Shown here: piece by piece, positions 23,097-31,499 of the stretch | Numbering within the stretch: position 1 is the stretch's first letter | Layout of the letters: every line of letters begins with the position of its first letter | Source: JBFMFR01 sp040752025 | GTDB taxonomy: Bacteria > Chloroflexota > Anaerolineae > Anaerolineales > UBA4823 | Assembly: GCA_040752025.1 (NCBI GenBank) | Contig: JBFMFR010000017.1 | Coordinates: forward strand, 1-64,000 | Direction: 5' to 3' | Length of the DNA: 64,000 nucleotides | Notes under the pieces: generated by a model | Databases searched by the model: none | The model's input: only the letters and a program-made list of their open reading frames with translations | Told to the model about the DNA's origin: nothing | Made by a program: the position numbers and the translations under genes

Positions 23097-24695
23097 ATGA
23101 TCATGGTAACGAACACGATGGATGAGGGCTACTGGGAATCCTTCAAACTCGAAGAAGACGATATCGAATTTCTCTACAATCACCTGTTGGATTTGGAAAC
23201 GCCACTGACACCTCTGGAAATCGTTGATGCTCTGGTAGACGAACGCATCCGGCGGCAGAAATTGGAGCTTGAGCGGCAGCGCACTTCGGGAGGAGAGCTA
23301 TACCAGCCCAAAGGCTCCTACCGGGAGAAACAGAAACTGGTATTCCCGGCGCTGGGGTGGCAGCGTGGAGAAGTCGTTGGCGTCCGCCTGGGCTCTAACC
23401 CTGAACTTGGCGAATTTAAAGTCATCCAGGTTGTATTCGATGGCGGCGCCCAGCGCGAGTTTGCTGCCGATCTGCAGGAGCACGTGCTCAACGCGCCGCC
23501 CAAAATCGAAGATGATTTCTCCCACATGGATAAGCACAGCGTTTTGCAAAATTACGCTGAGGACCTGGTAGATGCTCTTGAACAGGGCCTGCACAGCAAC
23601 CCTGGCTTTGTGCGCATCGCCGGGCGCTGGTTCCCACGCGCCTTGTTAGTGGATATCCACGTGGGCCATCTTAACCTGGCAGAAGCCATATTAGACGAGG
23701 CCGGCGGAGGGCCCTTGCCTACCTCGGCTTTGATGGAACAGATCGACCTGCCTTCCGATGTGAACCCCAAGCTGATCGAATTCTCATTCGATCTGGCCTT
23801 GCAAGAAGACGAACGCTTCGACGAAGTCGGCCCGGCTGGCGATGTGCTCTGGTATCTCAAGCGGCTCGAGCCGGCTGGCGTGCTCGAACCACCTTTGTTC
23901 CTGCGCTATGCTGGCGTAGATTATGACCGCTCCCTGATGACCAAAGAAATGCTGGCTCTGGAACAATTCCTCAACGATGAGCTTTCGCCGCTGAAGGCCG
24001 ACCAGCGGTTGGGCGACAACCGCCAGGCCAGCGAAGGCGAAGTCCGCCTGATCTACCCACATTGGCGCGCCGGCACCTTGCCGCTCTCATCTCGCATCCG
24101 TCATCTATTCCCCACCGCTTATGAAGCGCCGCGCATCCGCTTCATCCTGGTGGATGGCGACACAGGCGATAATTTCCCAGCCTGGGTGGTACCAGAGAAG
24201 CGCTACGTTTACGGGTTGGAAGACTGGTACGAACAGAAAGGCGCTATCCCTGGCAGCCTGATCCGCGTCCGCCGGAGCGAGACGCCCGGCGAGGTCATCG
24301 TCCAAATGGAAGGCCGGCGTTCCAGCCGTGAATGGATCCGTACTGTGCTGGTCGGCTCGGACGGCGGGATCGTCTTCGCCATGCTCAAACAGATTATCAC
24401 AGGCACCTTCGACGAGCGCATGGCAACCGCCATCCCAGATAAAGAAGCCATCGACCGGACCTGGGAACAGCACCACAAAGATCAGCCTCCTTTCGAACGA
24501 GTGGTGGTCAACACCGTGCGCGAGCTGGCCAAATTGAACCCGCAAAGCCATGTTCACGCCAGCGAGTTGTACGCCGCCATCAACATCGTTCGCCGCTGTC
24601 CACCAGGACCAATCCTGTCTCTGCTGGCTTCGCGCCCCTGGTTCATCCACGTTGGCGATCTGCACTATCGCCTGAGTGACATAGAAGACGATTAA
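23097..24695 (+). CDS. Large uncharacterised protein, first of a pair
   Basis: A 532-residue soluble acidic protein with no signal or membrane helix and no family I can name. The N-terminal 60 residues are helical (FLYNHLLDLETPLTPLEIVDALVDERIRR), followed by a basic linker and a strand-rich section (GWQRGEVVGVRLGSNPELGEFKVIQVVFDGG). The C-terminal 60 residues (SHVHASELYAAINIVRRCPPGPILSLLASRPWFIHVGDLHYRLSD) resemble a winged-helix/HARE-HTH-like fold, with weak support. GAGGA precedes the start at 23097. The next gene starts 11 bases after its stop with a strong Shine-Dalgarno, so they form a two-gene unit. Confidence 0.6.
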   Translation: MIMVTNTMDEGYWESFKLEEDDIEFLYNHLLDLETPLTPLEIVDALVDERIRRQKLELERQRTSGGELYQPKGSYREKQKLVFPALGWQRGEVVGVRLGSNPELGEFKVIQVVFDGGAQREFAADLQEHVLNAPPKIEDDFSHMDKHSVLQNYAEDLVDALEQGLHSNPGFVRIAGRWFPRALLVDIHVGHLNLAEAILDEAGGGPLPTSALMEQIDLPSDVNPKLIEFSFDLALQEDERFDEVGPAGDVLWYLKRLEPAGVLEPPLFLRYAGVDYDRSLMTKEMLALEQFLNDELSPLKADQRLGDNRQASEGEVRLIYPHWRAGTLPLSSRIRHLFPTAYEAPRIRFILVDGDTGDNFPAWVVPEKRYVYGLEDWYEQKGAIPGSLIRVRRSETPGEVIVQMEGRRSSREWIRTVLVGSDGGIVFAMLKQIITGTFDERMATAIPDKEAIDRTWEQHHKDQPPFERVVVNTVRELAKLNPQSHVHASELYAAINIVRRCPPGPILSLLASRPWFIHVGDLHYRLSDIEDD

Positions 24696-24705
24696 GGAGG
24701 GTAAA

Positions 24706-25140
24706 TTGGTTGAAGTAAAACGCTTGAGCCTGGTCAGGCCAACATTGAAAACCCGCTTCCACATCGACTTCGATTGGTGGCAGCAGAACGACCGCGACTG
24801 GCGAGTTTACCTCCACAACTTGCTGTGTCCGGAACATCAGGATGCCTTCGCTGAACTCAAAGTGTCAGAGGAAGTCGATTGGGTGGACCCGGAAACTGCC
24901 GAAGTACAACGTGTAGACGGGTTACAAAACATCCTGATCTCTCACTGCGCCAAGCAGCCGACTTTCATCACACAACAAACCACGTTGGTTGACGCGGTAT
25001 TTCGACTTTTCCTGGCCAATGGGAACCTCCCACTTACGCCAGAAGAATTATCGGAACAGCTCGGGCGCGACCCCAATACTATCCTGAGAACCCTTTCAGG
25101 GGCGCGCATCTATAAAGGTCTGCGTCCTTGCGCCCAGTAA
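24706..25140 (+). CDS. Uncharacterised partner of the 532-residue protein, HTH-like C-terminus
   Basis: A 144-residue soluble protein starting at TTG 24706 with GGAGGG five bases upstream. The N-terminal part is strand-rich (TRFHIDFDWWQQNDRDWRVYLHNLLC). The C-terminal part AVFRLFLANGNLPLTPEELSEQLGRDPNTILRTLSG reads like a helix-turn-helix. I know no name for this family. Its tight coupling to the preceding gene suggests a complex or shared process. It ends seven bases before tRNA-Arg. Confidence 0.6.
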   Translation: MVEVKRLSLVRPTLKTRFHIDFDWWQQNDRDWRVYLHNLLCPEHQDAFAELKVSEEVDWVDPETAEVQRVDGLQNILISHCAKQPTFITQQTTLVDAVFRLFLANGNLPLTPEELSEQLGRDPNTILRTLSGARIYKGLRPCAQ

Positions 25141-25146
25141 TGCCCG

Positions 25147-25219
25147 GCCCCCGTAGCTCAACGGACAGAGCAGTGGCCTTCTAAGCCATTGGTTGTGGGT
25201 TCGAATCCCGCCGGGGGCG
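25147..25219 (+). tRNA. tRNA-Arg (anticodon UCU)
   Basis: A complete cloverleaf can be drawn. The acceptor stem GCCCCCG pairs with CGGGGGC, the D-arm is GCTC...GAGC, the anticodon stem GTGGC pairs with GCCAT around loop CTTCTAA (anticodon TCT, decoding AGA), and the T-arm GTGGG pairs with CCCGC around TTCGAAT. CCA is not encoded. It lies between the uncharacterised pair and hsp20 on the same strand. Confidence 0.95.
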
Positions 25220-25273
25220 CCTGGCGGTTCACACCGCTGCCGTTTACAGGTGCTTTGCCCAGGAGGCAAAACC

Positions 25274-25702
25274 ATGAATCATCATACAAAAGTTGAAGCA
25301 TCCTCCGATTTTTCCGGATCGTCAGATTTCCAATTCCTGGAATCTTCGCCGTTGAATTGGCGGTTGAACTCGCGCTCTCACGCCTGGCGCCCACCCACAG
25401 ATGTTTACGAAACGGAAGATGTTTTGCACGTGCGCGTCGAAATCGCTGGCATGCGTGAGGAGGATTTCGCCATAGAGTTAAACGGGCGTTTGCTTACCAT
25501 TCGCGGGCTGCGCCAGGACACCTCCGAGCGCCTTACCAAGCTCGCTTACCACCAGATGGAAATCCGCTTCGGCGAGTTTAATGTCGAGTTTGAGCTGCCT
25601 TTCCCGGTTGACAGCGGGCAGGTGCAGGCGACTTACAGCGATGGCTTCCTGCGCATCACACTGCCCAAGGCTCGCCCGCACACCATCCCGATCGCCGAAT
25701 AA
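25274..25702 (+). CDS. Small heat-shock protein Hsp20/alpha-crystallin
   Basis: A 142-residue ATP-independent chaperone. The alpha-crystallin domain covers about 38-130: PPTDVYETEDVLHVRVEIAGMREEDFAIELNGRLLTIRG, then YHQMEIRFGEFNVEFELPFPV and GFLRITLPKA (the G-x-L motif); a C-terminal I-P-I anchors oligomers. ATG 25274 follows a consensus AGGAGG. The lon gene starts 37 bases after the stop, giving a chaperone-protease heat-stress unit. No CIRCE element was found. Confidence 0.93.
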   Translation: MNHHTKVEASSDFSGSSDFQFLESSPLNWRLNSRSHAWRPPTDVYETEDVLHVRVEIAGMREEDFAIELNGRLLTIRGLRQDTSERLTKLAYHQMEIRFGEFNVEFELPFPVDSGQVQATYSDGFLRITLPKARPHTIPIAE

Positions 25703-25739
25703 AGCCACTGCAATGATCTTACGAGGGATATCCTAATTC

Positions 25740-28349
25740 ATGCCTGCATCTCGTTGGAACACAAGCATCCTGGACATGCTCAACTGGCTCTACGAACAGC
25801 AGAGCGATCTGGAGGAATTCATCAGTTTGCCAATCACCCCGCGCGTCCTTTCCGATGAGTCCGACTCCGAGGAAGACGTGCAGACCCTGCAAGAAATCAG
25901 CCAGCCGATTGCACCCGTTCTGCCTGTCCTGCCGCTGCGCGGCCTGGTAGTCTACCCGCACACGGCCGTGCCACTGACCATCGGGCAGGCGCGTTCTGTT
26001 CGCCTGGTAGATGACGTTATGGCCAGCGATGACCGCACCATCGCCCTGGTTACTTCCCGCGACCCCGAGTTGGAACAGCCTCAACCTGAAGATCTCTATC
26101 AGGTCGGTTGTGTGGCCATGGTGCACCGCATGTTCCGCGCCCCAGATGGCACCATCCGCCTGGTCGTGCAGGGTCTGGCGCGCTGCCGCCTGGGCGCGTT
26201 CATTCAGGAAGATCCCTACCTCAAGGCTGAAGTTGAGTTGATTCCAGAGACCGTGGAAGAAGGCCTGGAGCTGGAGGCCATGGCTCGCAACGCTCGCGAC
26301 CAGTTCGAACATATCGCCGACATGGTGCCCTCTGTGCCGCGCGAGCTGGTCACCTCGGTGGTCGCCCTGGAAGATCCATTGCAAACCATCTATACCATTG
26401 CCAATTTTCAGCGCATGGAATTAGAAGAAGCCCAGGCTTTGCTTGAATTGGATTCGGCCTCCGCCAAGCTGCACAAGCTGGTTGGCATCCTGGCCCGCGA
26501 AGCCGAAGTCCTCGAGATGGGGCAGAAGATCCAGCAAGAGGCCCGCTCAGAGATCGACAAAGTCCAGCGTGAGTATTTCTTGCGCGAGCAACTGAAAGCC
26601 ATCCAGCGCGAGTTGGGTGAGGGTGACGAGCAGACCGCCGAGGTGGAGGAATTCCGCCAAAAGATCGACGCGGCCGGCTTGCCTGAGGAAGCTGGTAAAC
26701 AGGCCCGCCGCGAGCTGGACCGCCTAAGCCGCCTGCCGACCGCCGCCGCCGAATATGGCGTCATCCGCACTTACCTGGATTGGCTGGCCTCGCTGCCCTG
26801 GTCGGTCACCACCGATGACAACCTCGACATTGCCCACGCCCGCCAGGTCTTGGATCAGGACCATTACGGCCTCGAGGATGTCAAGGAACGCATTCTGGAG
26901 TTCCTGGCGGTGCGCAAGCTGCGCAAAGAGCGCGCCGACGAGTTCATTCAAGCCGCCCTGGACGAGGCCCACCGTCTGCGCGAGGGCGTCATCCTGTGCT
27001 TCGTCGGCCCGCCCGGCGTCGGCAAGACCTCCCTGGGACGCTCGATCGCCCGCGCTCTGGGACGCAAATTCGTACGCATGTCTCTGGGCGGCATGCGCGA
27101 CGAAGCCGAGATCCGCGGCCACCGCCGCACTTACATCGGCGCCATGCCCGGGCGCATCATCCAGGCCCTGCGGCGCATCGAGACGCGCAATCCGGTCTTC
27201 ATGCTCGACGAGGTAGACAAGCTGGTCTTCGACTTCCACGGCGATCCGGCCTCCGCCCTGCTCGAAGTGCTCGACCCCGAGCAAAACGTGGAATTTCGCG
27301 ACCATTACCTGGAGGTGCCCTTCGACCTGTCCCAGGTAATGTTCATTACTACCGCTAACCTGTTGGAGCCTATCCCCGAGCCGCTGCGCGACCGCATGGA
27401 GATCATCTTCCTTTCCGGTTACACTGAGAACGAGAAAATCGCCATCGCCAATGGCTACCTGATCCCGCGCCAGTTGCTCGAAAACGGCCTGCGCGCCGAG
27501 GAAATCGAATTCACCGAGGCTGGCCTGCAAACCATCATCCGCTCCTACACCCGTGAGGCGGGTGTACGCAACCTGGAGCGTGAGATCGGCGCTGTCTGCC
27601 GCAAGGTAGTCACGCAGATCGCCGAAACTGCCAACCAGGAAGGCTCGGCCAGCGTTTGCATCACGCCAGAAAAGGCTATAGAGTTGCTGGGGCGGGAACG
27701 CTTCTTCAGCGATGAGGAAATCGCCGAGCGCACCTCCATCCCCGGCGTGGCGACCGGCCTGGCCTGGACGCCAGTGGGCGGCGATGTATTGTTCATTGAG
27801 GCAACGCGCATGCCCGGCGGCAAAGGCTTTCAGATCACCGGGTCGATCGGCAACGTCATGCAAGAGTCAGCCCGCGCAGCCCTGTCTTACGTGCGCTCCA
27901 AAGCCACCAGCCTCGGCCTGGATGCCGACTTCTTCGAGAAATCGGATTTCCATCTACACATCCCGGCCGGCGCGCAGCCCAAAGATGGCCCTTCCGCCGG
28001 CGTTGCCATGGCAACCGCCCTGGTCTCGCTCATCTCCGGCCGCTCTGTACGACCGGATGTAGGCATGACCGGGGAAATCACCCTGCGCGGCCAGGTGATG
28101 CCAGTTGGCGGCATTAAAGAAAAAGTCCTGGCGGCTCACCGCTCCGGATTGAAGACTGTTATCCTACCTACCCGCAACCAGGCCGATCTTGAAGACCTCC
28201 CCGAAGAGGTGCGCCAGGAGCTCAGCTTCGTCTTTGCCGATTCCGTCGAAGATGTTGTGCAGGCAGCCCTGGAACCTGCTTCAGCAGCCCAGGAGGCCGA
28301 AAAGGAGCCAGAACTTGCGGGTACAACTCAAGGTAAAGATGAATTGTAA
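25740..28349 (+). CDS. lon: ATP-dependent protease Lon
   Basis: An 869-residue cytoplasmic AAA serine protease for misfolded and regulatory proteins. The substrate-binding LON domain (from about 60) starts LPVLPLRGLVVYPHTAVPL, a long helical region follows, Walker A is GPPGVGKT (423-430), and the protease dyad is Ser752 (KDGPSAGV) and Lys795 (IKEKVLAAHR). About 55 residues precede the LON domain. About 16 extra residues (roughly 395-415, around ADEFIQAALDEAHRLR) sit before the Walker A strand, compared with E. coli. It overlaps the downstream receiver gene by 11 bases. Confidence 0.95.
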   Translation: MPASRWNTSILDMLNWLYEQQSDLEEFISLPITPRVLSDESDSEEDVQTLQEISQPIAPVLPVLPLRGLVVYPHTAVPLTIGQARSVRLVDDVMASDDRTIALVTSRDPELEQPQPEDLYQVGCVAMVHRMFRAPDGTIRLVVQGLARCRLGAFIQEDPYLKAEVELIPETVEEGLELEAMARNARDQFEHIADMVPSVPRELVTSVVALEDPLQTIYTIANFQRMELEEAQALLELDSASAKLHKLVGILAREAEVLEMGQKIQQEARSEIDKVQREYFLREQLKAIQRELGEGDEQTAEVEEFRQKIDAAGLPEEAGKQARRELDRLSRLPTAAAEYGVIRTYLDWLASLPWSVTTDDNLDIAHARQVLDQDHYGLEDVKERILEFLAVRKLRKERADEFIQAALDEAHRLREGVILCFVGPPGVGKTSLGRSIARALGRKFVRMSLGGMRDEAEIRGHRRTYIGAMPGRIIQALRRIETRNPVFMLDEVDKLVFDFHGDPASALLEVLDPEQNVEFRDHYLEVPFDLSQVMFITTANLLEPIPEPLRDRMEIIFLSGYTENEKIAIANGYLIPRQLLENGLRAEEIEFTEAGLQTIIRSYTREAGVRNLEREIGAVCRKVVTQIAETANQEGSASVCITPEKAIELLGRERFFSDEEIAERTSIPGVATGLAWTPVGGDVLFIEATRMPGGKGFQITGSIGNVMQESARAALSYVRSKATSLGLDADFFEKSDFHLHIPAGAQPKDGPSAGVAMATALVSLISGRSVRPDVGMTGEITLRGQVMPVGGIKEKVLAAHRSGLKTVILPTRNQADLEDLPEEVRQELSFVFADSVEDVVQAALEPASAAQEAEKEPELAGTTQGKDEL

Positions 28350-28722
28350 AGTACTGTTGATTGAAGATGATAAAACCATGCTGACCCTGCTGGGTACGCT
28401 GCTGCAGATGGAAGGCTTCGAGGTGCTGAAACTGGAGCGCGATGACAACCTGGACAGCATTATGGATGCCATGCAGCAGAAAAAACCAGATATAGTGTTG
28501 TTGGATGTGAATTTGCGCCAGTTGAACGGCTTTGACTTGCTCAAAAGCATGCGCCAGAATACAGAACTGCAACACACACGCGTGATCATGTCCTCGGGCA
28601 TCGATTTCAGTGAACGCTGTAAGCGCGAAGGCGCTAACGACTTCATTCTGAAACCGTACATGCCTGAAGATCTGATCGAAAAGATTCGCTGCACAATCAG
28701 CGAGCAGAATCCTCTTCAGTGA
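28339..28722 (+). CDS. Single-domain response regulator after lon
   Basis: A 127-residue stand-alone receiver: LLIEDDKTM (acidic pair), IVLLDVNLRQLNGFDLL (phospho-acceptor Asp), VIMSSGIDF (switch Ser) and DFILKPYMPEDL (Lys). It has no output domain. ATG 28339 lies within the end of lon, with AAGG six bases upstream. The next gene, PHP-AlbA, starts ten bases after its stop, so lon, receiver and PHP-AlbA probably share a transcript. Confidence 0.88.
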   Translation: MNCKVLLIEDDKTMLTLLGTLLQMEGFEVLKLERDDNLDSIMDAMQQKKPDIVLLDVNLRQLNGFDLLKSMRQNTELQHTRVIMSSGIDFSERCKREGANDFILKPYMPEDLIEKIRCTISEQNPLQ

Positions 28723-28732
28723 GAAGAATAAC

Positions 28733-30484
28733 GTGGGAAAGAAACGCAACCACGCACCAATGCAATGGTGCACAATCGATTTACACATACACACCCCGGC
28801 CTCCAGCGACTTCCAGCAGCCTGAGGTCTCGTTCCTGGACATCCTGCACCGGGCCGAAAACCGCGGCCTGGCACTGATCGCTTTTACCGATCACAACACC
28901 GTAGCCGGTTATCGCCGCATGCAAGAGGAGATCCAGCAGCTCGAGCTGCTCGAACGTCTCAAACGCATCATGCCCGAAGAGCAGGCGCGCCTGGCCGATT
29001 ACCGTCGCTTGCTGGAAAAGATCCTGGTGCTGCCGGCCTTCGAATTCACCGCCACCTTTGGCTTTCATATCCTGGCGCTTTTCCCGCCGGAGAAACCGGT
29101 GCGGGAGATCGAGCACCTGCTGCTCGATTTGAACATCCACCCCGACCAACTGGACGATGGATCGGCAACGGTCGGCGCCACCAGCGATGTGCTCACGGCT
29201 TACCGGCTGATCGACGAGGCAGGCGGCTTGGTCATTGCCGCCCACGCCAACTCCAGCAACGGGGTAGCGATGCGCGGCTTCCCGCTCGGCGGGCAGACCA
29301 AGATCGCTTATACCCAGGACCCCCACCTGCACGCCCTGGAGGTGACAGACCTGGATCACAAAGGCAGCCGCGCCACCGCCGCCTTCTTCAACGGCACCAA
29401 ACCGGAATACCCGCGGCGCATGCACTGCATCCAGAGTTCCGACTGCCACCGCCTGACCGCTGACCCGGTGCGCAAAAAGAACCTGGGCGTGGGCGATCGT
29501 GCCACGGACGTACTGGTCTCCGAAGTCAGCTTCGAGGCCCTGCACGAGCTGTTCCTAAGCAATGACTTCGCCCGCACGCGCCCGCACCGCCTCACCGCCG
29601 AGCCCGCTTTCGATTTCATCCACTCGGCTCGCGAAGAAGGCGCCAACATCATCCAGGATTTCCACGAGAGCCTGACCGTGCGCGGCGGCAAGCGTTACGC
29701 CATCATCGCCGATGTATGCGCCTTCGCCAACACCAACGGCGGCACGCTTTACGTTGGCCTATCTGCCGAACCGAAAAAACCCATCGTCGGCGTTCCCGAT
29801 CCCGATCAGGCCATCGGCCAGTTGGGGAAAGAGCTGGGCAATCGCATCAGCCCACTGCTATCTTGCACCCTGGACGTGCACGAAACCGGCAGCAAGAAGA
29901 TCGTGCGCATCCTGGTGCCGCGCGGCGACGATCCGCCTTACGCGGTGGATGATAACAAAATCTACGTGCGCTCCGAGGCCGAGACCGGCCTGGCGGTGCG
30001 CGATGAGATCGTAGACCTGGTGCTGCGCGGCCCGGGGCGACAGGCGCCACCCGCCGAGGCCACCAGCGAGCCGGCCCAGGCACCACAGGTTGCTGCGCAG
30101 CCGCCTGAAAGCGCCGCTGTCGATGAACAGGCCCCGCCGCGCACCGGCGTGGAAGTCGTCTCAGTCGAAGAACGCGACGATGTGCGCTATTACACCATGC
30201 GCGACCTGCGCAACGGCAGCATCGTCAAGAACGTCACCCGCTCCTCTGCCCGTCGCCTGTGGCATTACGCCATCACCAGCTTCGCCAAGCTGCCCGCCGA
30301 TCCTGCCCAGGCCAAAGCCCAGTGGCAAGGCAAACTCGGCCTGCTGCAGCATTACAAACAGGGCAAGTTCGAGCGTTACGACCTGATCCAACGCACCAGC
30401 CAGGGCTACCGCTTCTATTTCGGAGTCACCGAGGATGGCATCCACGGCCCGTGGAAGGCCCTGGTTGGGCAGGAAGACGACTGA
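28733..30484 (+). CDS. PHP-domain phosphoesterase fused to a Schlafen/AlbA_2 domain
   Basis: A 583-residue multi-domain protein starting at GTG 28733. Residues about 14-250 are a PHP metal-dependent phosphoesterase: DLHIHTPASSD (H-x-H), FTDHNT, FEFTATFGFHIL, AAHANSS and SSDCHRL supply the metal ligands. Residues about 305-435 are an AlbA_2/Schlafen-type domain with the hallmark ADVCAFANTNGGTLYVGL, VGVPDPDQAIGQLG and IYVRSEAETGLA. An Ala/Pro/Glu linker (about 440-480) leads to a C-terminal 100-residue region with SARRLWHYAI, which I do not recognise. The combination suggests a nucleic-acid or nucleotide-directed hydrolase under receiver control; that role is inference. Confidence 0.8.
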   Translation: MGKKRNHAPMQWCTIDLHIHTPASSDFQQPEVSFLDILHRAENRGLALIAFTDHNTVAGYRRMQEEIQQLELLERLKRIMPEEQARLADYRRLLEKILVLPAFEFTATFGFHILALFPPEKPVREIEHLLLDLNIHPDQLDDGSATVGATSDVLTAYRLIDEAGGLVIAAHANSSNGVAMRGFPLGGQTKIAYTQDPHLHALEVTDLDHKGSRATAAFFNGTKPEYPRRMHCIQSSDCHRLTADPVRKKNLGVGDRATDVLVSEVSFEALHELFLSNDFARTRPHRLTAEPAFDFIHSAREEGANIIQDFHESLTVRGGKRYAIIADVCAFANTNGGTLYVGLSAEPKKPIVGVPDPDQAIGQLGKELGNRISPLLSCTLDVHETGSKKIVRILVPRGDDPPYAVDDNKIYVRSEAETGLAVRDEIVDLVLRGPGRQAPPAEATSEPAQAPQVAAQPPESAAVDEQAPPRTGVEVVSVEERDDVRYYTMRDLRNGSIVKNVTRSSARRLWHYAITSFAKLPADPAQAKAQWQGKLGLLQHYKQGKFERYDLIQRTSQGYRFYFGVTEDGIHGPWKALVGQEDD

Positions 30485-30528
30485 GAGGCGCAGGCGCGCC
30501 GCCAATTTTCGTCACAGGAGAGCGCTTC

Positions 30529-30972
30529 TTGACCGATACAGCCGCTTCGCCGGTATCCATCCGCGTCTTCGATTTCGACAGTGATTACCAGGCCGTTTAC
30601 CAGCTATGGGGTAACGCCGGCCCAGGCATCCACCTGCGCCGCTCGGATGAGCCCGAGGAGATTCGCAAGAAACTGCTGCGCGACCCCGACCTGTTCCTGC
30701 TGGCAGAGAGCGAGGGCCGCCTGGTGGGCAGCGTCCTGGGCGGCTTCGATGGGCGGCGCGGCATAGTTTATCACCTGGCAGTGGCTCCGGACTGCCGCCA
30801 GCGCGGCGTTGGTTCGCTGCTGATGGAAGCTTTGGAAGAACGCCTGCGCGCCAGGGGCTGCATCCGCTCCTACCTGCTGGTCACCACCGATAACCAGGAG
30901 GCCATGCGCTTCTACGAAGGGCGCGGCTGGCAGCGCATGCAGCTTTACGCATATGGCAAAGATCTGGATTGA
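30529..30972 (+). CDS. GNAT-family N-acetyltransferase (RimI-like)
   Basis: A 147-residue acetyltransferase. VYHLAVAPDCRQRGVGSLLMEALEERL contains the acetyl-CoA loop (R-Q-R-G-V-G), and LLVTTDNQEAMRFYEGRGW is motif B with the NxxAxxFY pattern. The start is TTG at 30529 with AGGAG eight bases upstream; no in-frame ATG matches the family start. It overlaps the MoaB gene region by a few bases if that gene used a TTG. Substrate unknown. Confidence 0.85.
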   Translation: MTDTAASPVSIRVFDFDSDYQAVYQLWGNAGPGIHLRRSDEPEEIRKKLLRDPDLFLLAESEGRLVGSVLGGFDGRRGIVYHLAVAPDCRQRGVGSLLMEALEERLRARGCIRSYLLVTTDNQEAMRFYEGRGWQRMQLYAYGKDLD

Positions 30973-30980
30973 AGGACTGG

Positions 30981-31499
30981 ATGACTTTACGAGTAGCGAT
31001 TCTAACTGTCTCTGACCGCTCGGCGCGCAACGAGCGCCCGGATGCCTCCGGCCCGCTCCTGGCTGAGATGGTCGCCGCCCAGGGCTGGCGCATCCTGGCT
31101 CAATCCATCCTGCCCGACGACCTGCCCGCCCTGCGCCAGCAGCTCGCCGCCTGGGCCGATTCGGGCGAGTTCGACCTCATCCTGACCACCGGCGGCACGG
31201 GCTTCAGCCCGCGCGACGTGACCCCCGAGGCCACCCTGGCCGCAGCCGAACGCCTGGCGCCCGGGTTGGCCGAAGCCATGCGCGCTGCCAGCCTGCAAAT
31301 CACCCCGCACGCCATGCTCTCACGCGCTGTTGCCGCCATCCGCCGGCGCACACTGATTATCAACCTTCCGGGCAGCCCCAAAGCCGCTCAAGAGAACTTG
31401 CTGGTGGTCCTGCCCGTCCTGCCCCACGCTGTGCAGCTTCTCAGCGAAGACCCCCAGGCAGAAGCTGGTCACCGCCCCATCGAGGCAGATTTGCCATGA
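30981..31499 (+). CDS. Molybdenum cofactor biosynthesis protein MoaB/MogA family
   Basis: A 172-residue protein of the MPT-binding fold: RVAILTVSDRS at the N-terminus, LILTTGGTGFSPRDVTPEAT (the molybdopterin-adenylylation signature) and IINLPGSPKAAQENL. Enzymes of this family adenylylate molybdopterin for metal insertion. ATG 30981 is preceded by AAGGA. The gene overlaps lepB by four bases (ATGA). No other Mo-cofactor gene is in the window, so the pathway cannot be confirmed here. Confidence 0.9.
   Translation: MTLRVAILTVSDRSARNERPDASGPLLAEMVAAQGWRILAQSILPDDLPALRQQLAAWADSGEFDLILTTGGTGFSPRDVTPEATLAAAERLAPGLAEAMRAASLQITPHAMLSRAVAAIRRRTLIINLPGSPKAAQENLLVVLPVLPHAVQLLSEDPQAEAGHRPIEADLP

Noticed and set aside
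26724..27863. A 379-residue frame on the minus strand inside lon
   Set aside because: It overlaps the AAA core of lon, whose motifs are clear, and matches no family.
28733..30484. PHP-AlbA protein considered as part of a phage-defence island
   Set aside because: No other defence gene, integrase or transposase is nearby and the context is lon and housekeeping genes, so the claim is not supported beyond speculation.
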